Assembly (NCBI GenBank): GCA_032871835.1
Contig: CM065303.1
Coordinates: 60,364,597 to 60,428,596, forward strand
Direction of reading: 5' to 3'
DNA length: 64,000 nucleotides
Origin: Dipteronia dyeriana
Lineage: Eukaryota > Streptophyta > Magnoliopsida > Sapindales > Sapindaceae
A program made the translations under genes and the position numbers. This document shows, piece after piece, positions 57,576 to 64,000 of this stretch (positions are counted from its first letter, which is position 1; each line of letters begins with the position of its first letter). The notes under the pieces were generated by a model that was not told the DNA's origin, searched no databases, and saw nothing but the letters and a program-made list of their open reading frames with translations.

Positions 57576-58500
57576 AGACCGGGTTGGTGGTCGATCATGG
57601 CGCTTTGAGAGCAGCTCCTTCTATTTTCCTTAGTAGTGGTCCTTCATGTAGCGTTTGACGGAGCATGCTTCGTTGTGCTCTACCTTAATGTGGAGCTGTT
57701 CATCCAACTGCACTTGTTCTAGAGCCTAGATGTATGCTTCGTGGTATGTCTCTGGCTTGTCTTTGTTGAAGGATCACCACAACTTCCACACCCATAAATT
57801 CTTCCAAAAATTCGTAAGTGTCTCCTTCTCCGCAAATACTCTCATTTATTTGGATCACTTCTTTGTGGTAGCGCTCTACATAAAACTTGAGTGACTCTCC
57901 CCGCCCATGAACTACGAGTCTACGACTACAGCATGACCCGGTCCTCAAAAGGTGGCTTCACTCATTGGAATTGGGCGCAATAGTCCCTAGATAACTAGGT
58001 AAAGGAGTCAACACTCCCTGGTGGGGAGCTTTTTGAACCACATTTTGGCGAAGTCGGTGAGGGTGCAAGGGAACATCCTCCACATGGCTTTTCTAGAGGT
58101 ATTCTGAACTTCCATTTGTTATACAAAGGACTCCAAGTGGCTCAAGGGGTCATCCACTCCGGAGTACACTTTCTCCGGCATCTGGAAATTGGGTAAGAGG
58201 ATCTTGTTCCAAACCTCTCTCGAAAGAGTAGTATTCATCTCTCCAAGAGGGTTTTTGTTCATCCCTCAATACTTCACTTTATCCTTCTCTAACTCTACGA
58301 GTCGCTATGCCATCTTCTTCATTTGCTTTTCCATGTGCTTAGAGTATTTGTCTCTGGATTGGGCCTTCAGTCATTCCTCTTGGGCCGCGGTCCAAGATAA
58401 GACTGGAGCACTGAGCTTTGCATCCCGATCGTGCCTGGTCCCGTCTTGGTGCCTGCTTCGGTTATGGGTTCTCTTTGCTTCGGTCTAGCTTCTAGTCCCA
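57576..58500 (-). pseudogene. Gypsy gag remnant, N-terminal and capsid part
   Basis: On the minus strand: a charged N-terminus with KAQSRDKYSKHMEKQMKK (58370-58310), then MPEKVYSGVDDPLSHLESFV (about 58185), MEVQNTSRKAMWRMFPCTL, FAKMWFKKLP, and ESLKFYVERYHKEVIQI (57900-57845). These are the landmarks of gypsy retrotransposon gag proteins. Stops break it. With 51660-52002 it makes one gag split by the copia insertion. Confidence 0.8.
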
Positions 58501-59170
58501 GATATTTGGATTATGTTAGCCGCTAGTTTTGGATTCTAAAGAATGACTGAAGAGATGAGGGGGTTAGGGACAATAACAGTAGAATTAAAGAAGGTGGGTT
58601 TTTTTTTTTAATCAGGGGAAATTGTATAAACTTCCCTTGAGTTTATACAATCCCATTTTAATATTTGTGATGGAATGACCAAAATACCTTTACGGTTTAT
58701 AAATTTATATAGTAATAAATAAACAAGATAATAGTTAAAAAAAAAATACAAGATAATTAATATATTTTTAAAAGAGATCTAGAATCCAAAACTCCATCAA
58801 AACATCCAGATCTCTTTTATGTTTGATCTCCATCAGCATCCAAAAATGGAAAAAAAAAAGGCTTAATCCAGATATCATCGGATGGAAGGATACATCATTT
58901 GAGTTGATCTTTCAATTATATACCAGCACTTTTTAAAATATATATATACATCAGATGAATTTGTTTGTATTCAAAAGAAAACAGATGTAGGTATTACAGA
59001 ACAAGCTGAAATCAATTTCATGCTTCTTCCAGTAGAATGTTCGCTGTCAAATGAGAATCATTTTCTACTATCCATGCTAACAAAATCAAAGAATTTTGTC
59101 TTGCATCCAACAGTATTTTACAGGAGGATTCATTGCTACACTGTACTTCCTTCAATAATGATCTGTGAGG
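58501..59170. other. Intergenic DNA and GOT1 3' flank
   Basis: AT-rich, no gene. The part next to 59170 is the likely 3' untranslated region of GOT1. Confidence 0.5.
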
Positions 59171-62100
59171 TCATACAGGTACCCGTCTGCCCCGATACTT
59201 GTCAACGAACTGCACACGAAAAGAACAAGCCAGCTCTCTTCAGTAATTACATAGTACAAAAGCATGGGTATGCATATATTGGTTCAAGCTTTATGAATAA
59301 GAATGCATTTCATCAATCTACATAATTGTAAGGAAATCATTCGAATTGAATGGCCTTGTTTCTGTTAAGTATCAGTATATGTGTGTGCAGGGCCGGCCCT
59401 AACGTTATTAGGGTCCAGGGCGAAAATTTTGGCAATGGAAAAATGAGCCCCATGACATATCAAATAAGGAAAAATCTGATTGAAAACAAAAACAGAAAAA
59501 AAAAATCAGAAAATTTTAAGCTTTTTATAGGCCTCTTTGATCCCAAATATTTGGACCAATACTCAAAATAAATATTTGGGTCTTCATAATCTGAAATAAA
59601 ATAAAAATAGGCCCATAAACTAGTACTCAAAACATATAAAAATAAAAATAGGTCGTTAAACTAAAATGGAAACATGAAAATGGGTCCCTAAATTAATGCT
59701 CAAAACATGAAAATCTGATCTTTAAAAAAGGGGTCCGGGACGGCTACCCCTCTAGCATACATCAGGGTCAGGCTTGTGTGTGTATGGGGTGGGTGGAAGT
59801 GTGTGTTTGGAGGAAGGAGGGAGGAAGGCACACGCTTGGGTGTGATCTTTTGTTTGATACCTCAAACATGCAAAATTATTTTAGATTGCATTTCAAACAA
59901 TATTTTCATTGATATGAAATTTGAAGTCCTAAAAATTTCTAAAGGGCAACTCAAGTGGAACCTAAATTACATGGATACACATTCGACCTCAAACAACAGT
60001 TGAAATTTGTTGAGTCTTGTCTATTATTAATGTATTCTTCAAAATCAAGCAAATACTAGATCCACAGGAACATAAATTTAAAAATATGATTAACTATGGT
60101 TAGAGAAATGCGTTAATTTAATATTTCAATTCCTCAGTTTTCATTAAGGTAAAAATTAGTTGGATTCCTAGCATTTCCTTTCTACTTGGATTTATGTAAT
60201 GCACTACATCAGTAGATTTCTCACAGTTGAAGGACGATATTTTGTATTTCACAATAAACGTACCGATCTTACAAATGGTTTTTGCAACACCCAACCAAGA
60301 ATAGGTATCCTCTGCAAAAAAACTGCCAGTGTTGGCCAGAAGCCACTGCACAAAAAATACCATCAGTAACTCCAATTGTGTATACAGATAGATTACAGTG
60401 AAAAGATAGGTTACAGTGAAATGAAAGATTCTATTAACCTGAAGAGTATGATGAATCCATATGTCTCTAGAATCATCCCAAAGATCGGCCATCCTATAAC
60501 AACAAAGAAGAAGCCAGCACCAAACGAGATAGTCCCCTGTACAATCAAGAAAAGCACGAATAGTTTAAATAGCAGAAGACGCAAGAATTCACACAACACA
60601 CACAGGGAACAAATCAGACCTTAAAATTTTGACGTTTCATAAAAAATTGCATGGTGGACTTCAAACCAATGGTTATAGTCACTCCTGAGAAGAAGAGGAT
60701 CTAAGTGACACCAGCAAAAACTAGTGTTAGCCAAATATAAAAAATCAACATCAAAGGCAAATTAGAAAAGGAAAATGAAACCTGAAAAAGACAACTAATA
60801 ATGGCAAGACTTACATTTCCCATGGCAAGTAACCCCTTATCGAAGAATAAGATGATTCCCAAGAATGAGAAAAATACGCCGAATCCTGTCAATCCTATCC
60901 CAATCTCTGTCTCATTTCATAATATCAGTGATTAGGGGGAGTAAAATCTTGAAGTGAAAAGGAGCATACAGAAATGAACTTTAATCTCTTTGAAGGCACT
61001 ACACGTAAAGCTATTTATGCCAACTAGGAGAGGTAACAAAATGCGACTACACATAAAAACTGAGAATGCAGGACTTGTATACACTTTTGGCTGAACTTAA
61101 ATAAAAATTAAAACACTATTTCCTGCCTCTAAGAAGAGTCTGGAGAGTCAAGACCATAACCCATTGCAATAAGGGTTATGAAATGCCTTTGTGGTGAGGA
61201 TTAAACTCAATACGGTATGATAATTTTTTTATTGGTAAGCCAAAAAAAAAAAAAAAAACGAACATGGTGAGAAGATCCGAAGTCAACAAGACAGGACCTA
61301 TAACATTCCACCAAATATCATTCCAATAATGTCGCTGGCAGAGATTGTTTAAGTTGGTATTTGAAAATGGATGAAAATGAACTTCAGAACATCATAGTGT
61401 TATGTATAATAAATAGTATGGAAGGAGGACACAAGCTGTACCTAAAAGAAAAAACAATCTAAGATCTAAAATTGAACACATCAATAAAGTCCAAGAAAGA
61501 CCAAGAAATTAAAAGAACCAAATAAATAAATAAAAGAACGAGGAGTAGCACCTATCTTAATATCTAAGACCAACAACAACATACCTCAATGGAAATTCTC
61601 CTATTTTATTGCCTTCAATGACTATATGACAGCAAATATAGGAAATATGAAGTGTAAATAATCAATAGAGAGATGATCTAGGCGTTTGGTGAAGCTATAG
61701 CTATTGCATCAAGAACATAGCACACTTAAAAACTCAACTTCTTGGATGTATCATTGGCATTTCTTTGTAGTTTTCGATACTTACAATTTAACAGCTGTAT
61801 TCAATTTGGTGAAAATTCTTTGTTCAAATAGTTAAAGAAACACTTTTCTCATACCAAAATGGGTTATGCATGAGCATGTTTCCTATTTCTAATGACATTC
61901 AGAACCACTAGGGACAAAGGCCAACACATATCAATCTCCAAAAACCGGACTGATCCTAACAACAAAAAGGAAAAAGAAGAGGATAGACAAATTAAAGTAG
62001 GACTAACCAAAGAAGCCCAAAAATTGCAGACCAAACATTTCCATCCAACAAAGATCACAATATCATAAGTCCTAATTCACAACATGAGACAAATCTTGAT

Positions 62101-62594
62101 GTGTGACAGTATCCAGGCAGTGGAACGGAGAAATAGAGAAATCCAAAATAGACAGAATACTCCAATGTACATATTAAAGGAATCTAAATTACTAACAAAC
62201 GTAACACATTCCATAATATTCCTTCAAAGTGTCTTAAGACTAACGAAAGACAATATCACGATAACTCAGTTCATTACAGATTTACTGCTACCTATTTGAA
62301 AGTTCAAAAAGATTATAACTAAGCACATCATCAACATAAAACAATAAGAGGAAAGTAAATAAACAAACTAATAATAGATTACTTCTCGGTTTGGAAAAAG
62401 GAAATCGATATTGGAAAATAACAAGTCCACTCAAACGATTAACAGTAGTAATCAGGTCCAATAATCATTGCTTTAACAAAGCTACAGCAGCAGAAAATGA
62501 TAAGTAAACATTTTATATTGTCAAGGGAATTCACATCTTAAAAAAAAAAACACCAAAACTCACTCTTGCGGTCATTCATTTCGAAGGACATCAT
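59171..62594 (-). CDS. GOT1: GOT1-like Golgi vesicle transport protein, six coding exons
   Basis: Coding exons (minus strand): 62594-62564, 60906-60815, 60700-60620, 60536-60439, 60345-60264, 59209-59171. All junctions are GT...AG and phases join to 140 residues ending RGRRVPV. Landmarks are SFEMNDRKKIG at the N-terminus, TGFGVFFSFLGII, FDKGLLAMGN, GLKSTMQFFMKRQNFKGT, GWPIFGMILETYGF, SGFWPTLAVF. Four hydrophobic segments fit the small four-pass membrane family of yeast Got1, which acts in vesicle traffic between ER, Golgi and endosomes; plant function is inferred from this family. A non-coding first exon ends at 62759, with a 5'-UTR intron 62758-62622. Intron 5 (60263-59210) contains a MITE. 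Appears intact. Confidence 0.95.
59388..59776. mobile_element. hAT-like MITE in GOT1 intron 5
   Basis: The left end CAGGGCCGGCCCTAACG and the reversed right end CAAGCCTGACCCTGATG are related (11 of 17). The flanks are TGTGTGTG and TGTGTGTA, an 8-bp duplication with one change, though within a simple GT repeat and so weak evidence. No coding capacity. Confidence 0.6.
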
Positions 62595-62656
62595 CGTGTT
62601 GATTACTCAATTACTTGTCACCTGCACAAGAAAGAAATAAGGAAATTGAAATAAAA

Positions 62657-62665
62657 TTAGGGTTT
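62657..62665 (-). promoter_or_regulatory. Telo-box in GOT1 5'-UTR intron
   Basis: AAACCCTAA on the minus strand, the plant telo-box sequence often found near the 5' ends of growth-related genes. Function here is inferred only. Confidence 0.4.
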
Positions 62666-62917
62666 GAAGAGAGAAAGTAGAGCATAAATACAGATGTAGA
62701 ATATGCAGCTTGCTAAACAAGTGAAAAGACGAAGTCGAATTGATTTAAAGGGACTTACGATACAGAAATGGAATCGAGCAAGTACACAGCCTCAGCAGAA
62801 GAAGAGCGTTTGTTTCCCGAGAAAAGCAGAGACCAAAAGAGTGAGAAAAACGAATGTTAATAAGAGAGCGTTTGGAATATGGTGTTGTCAGGATTGACGT
62901 TGTTCGTCCAATTAGAG

Positions 62918-62925
62918 GGCGGGAA
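62918..62925 (-). promoter_or_regulatory. E2F-like site 1
   Basis: GGCGGGAA on the plus strand; the minus strand reads ATTCCCGCC, matching the E2F consensus WTTSSCSS. It lies between the GOT1 first exon and the TIPIN-like start. Confidence 0.55.
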
Positions 62926-63084
62926 TTTGTAACTAACATTTTAATCCCAATTATGGAAGCATTAAGCAGCATTCAAAGTATAATTCCACTTTTGCCCTTA
63001 ATCAGGGCGGGTCGGGTCGGTCCGGGCCTAAACGATCCCGCAAAAAATTTGTAGATCTAAACCCATCACAATTCCCTCGCATAA

Positions 63085-63092
63085 TTCCCGCC
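63085..63092 (+). promoter_or_regulatory. E2F-like site 2
   Basis: TTCCCGCC (with a preceding A, ATTCCCGC matches WTTSSCSS), 104 bp before the TIPIN-like ATG and in the opposite orientation to site 1. Confidence 0.6.
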
Positions 63093-63195
63093 AATGCCAA
63101 ACACAATAATTAGAGGGTGAGAGAAAATATAAAATAAATCCCAAATAAATCATTTTTAAAAACCACTCGATTTTTCACCAGCGAGAGTAGAACAA

Positions 63196-63872
63196 ATGGA
63201 AAACACAACAAACGCGGCGCCGACGGGCTGCTACAAGTGCGGCCGTCCAGGCCACTGGTCACGTGATTGCCCATCGTCATCTGCCTCTGCTTCTGCTCCT
63301 GCTACTGCTCCTTCCAACCCTAATTTCTCATATAATAAGACCACCGGCACTGCTGCTGTTTCCAAAACTCTAGTCAAAGAGAAGCCCAAGAAGATCCCTA
63401 GAACCAGGCCCAAGCTCACCTCTAATCTTCTTCTCTCCGATGACGGTCTCGGTTTCGTCCTCCGCCACTTTCCTCGCTCCTTCAAATATCGTGGCCGTGG
63501 CCACGAGGTACCTTTTTTTTTACCATTTTGCCCTTCTATCTTTTATATATATATATATATTCTCGGTCTGTAAAATAAATTAGTCATCGTTAATACTCAA
63601 AATTGTGATGTGTTCGACATTAATTGTTGTTTATTTCAAAAATTGACATTAATTGCCTTCAAAAATCGTCCATTTTTGGTGTCTTTGTTCTTATCCAAAT
63701 GCTATAACATTTCTCGTGATTTCATAAGCTATGTCAATTTCTTTTGCAGGTTAAGGATTTAGGGAACTTAATTGGGTTGTACAGTGAATGGCACTCTCAT
63801 TTGTTGCCTTATTACTCATTTGATCAGTTTATACATAAAGTGGAGCAAGTTGCCGCCTCGAGACATGTAAAG
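63196..63872 (+). CDS. TIPIN: TIPIN/Swi3-type replication fork protection protein, 5' part
   Basis: Exon 1 is 63196-63507 (104 codons) and exon 2 is 63750-63872 (41 codons), joined GT...AG in frame; the gene continues past the window. ATG 63196 opens the frame. Residues 13-26 form a CCHC knuckle, C-YKC-GRPGHWSRDC. Residues 28-60 are Ser/Ala-rich and 60-75 basic. From about 80 the Swi3 domain begins: LLSDDGLGFVLRHFPRSFKY, then LGNLIGLYSEWHSHLLPYYS, FDQFIHKVEQVA. The Swi3/TIPIN family pairs with Timeless/Tof1 at the replication fork and supports checkpoint signalling. The knuckle in front of Swi3 is a plant trait. E2F-like sites upstream fit S-phase expression. Confidence 0.92.
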
Positions 63873-64000
63873 GTGCGTCATTATTTCCTTAAGTTATTTA
63901 TTTATCAACAGATAGATACTACTGGTAATTGAGGCCTGAGGGTTTTGGTAGACAACAAAAAGCAACTGCTAGTTGTATGGAGGTTTAAGTAGCTGACCCC
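63873..64000 (+). other. Intron 2 of the TIPIN-like gene, cut by window end
   Basis: Begins GTGCGTC after the exon 2 codon AAG. No acceptor plus conserved coding continuation is visible before 64000. Confidence 0.7.

Noticed and set aside
1..64000. CRISPR arrays, rRNA genes, intact tRNA genes, bacterial operons or organellar insertions
   Set aside because: None seen. Tandem repeats lack the repeat-spacer pattern of CRISPR, and Pol III-like boxes belong to SINE-like sequences without a complete tRNA fold.

Overview
This is a repeat-rich stretch of a flowering-plant nuclear genome, most likely a eudicot. The evidence is spliceosomal genes encoding plant-type proteins, long AT-rich intergenic DNA, plant LTR retrotransposons of the Ty3/gypsy and Ty1/copia types, hAT and PIF/Harbinger-like DNA transposons, tRNA-derived SINE-like sequences and many TA microsatellites. 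No prokaryotic, organellar or CRISPR feature was seen.

Bases 1-25760 are a nest of decayed Ty3/gypsy elements on the + strand. A truncated integrase from a first copy (E0) opens the window. A second copy (E1) runs from about 1685 to 25760 and is split twice. A 2003-bp solo LTR sits at 2572-4574 with the 5-bp target duplication GGTCA. A whole gypsy element (E2) sits at 5250-16733 with the target duplication TGTTT, landing inside E1's reverse transcriptase. Both E1 and E2 encode gag, protease, RT, RNase H, a second RNase H, and integrase, the layout of the Tat lineage. Both also carry, between integrase and 3' LTR, a long gene on the opposite strand with two short GT-AG introns at matching positions. 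That antisense, intron-containing gene is the most interesting object here.

Bases 25761-44600 hold no convincing host gene. They are a graveyard of DNA transposons: a non-autonomous hAT (26610-30310, perfect 8-bp TSD) hosting a second hAT with a broken BED-finger/hATC transposase; two more hAT-like non-autonomous elements (30793-32051, 35775-36422); PIF/Harbinger-like elements with TTA duplications (33010-33447, 42012-43353); and a run of five fold-back MITEs at 36680-38223 joined mostly through TA-rich DNA.

Bases 44600-50300 hold an intact-looking five-exon gene for a 677-residue protein with glutaredoxin-like, DEP and DUF547 regions. Bases 51660-58500 hold a minus-strand gypsy gag remnant cut in two by a minus-strand copia element (52003-57571), whose integrase is itself cut by a hAT-like MITE.

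Bases 59171-64000 hold two head-to-head host genes: GOT1 (Golgi vesicle transport, minus strand, six coding exons, 140 residues) and the 5' part of a TIPIN/Swi3-type replication-fork protection gene with an N-terminal CCHC knuckle (plus strand, running off the window). Their ATGs lie about 600 bp apart, and the interval holds two E2F-like sites in opposite orientation. Exon models were read by hand from splice signals and protein continuity; all family names rest on recognised motifs, not on database searches.
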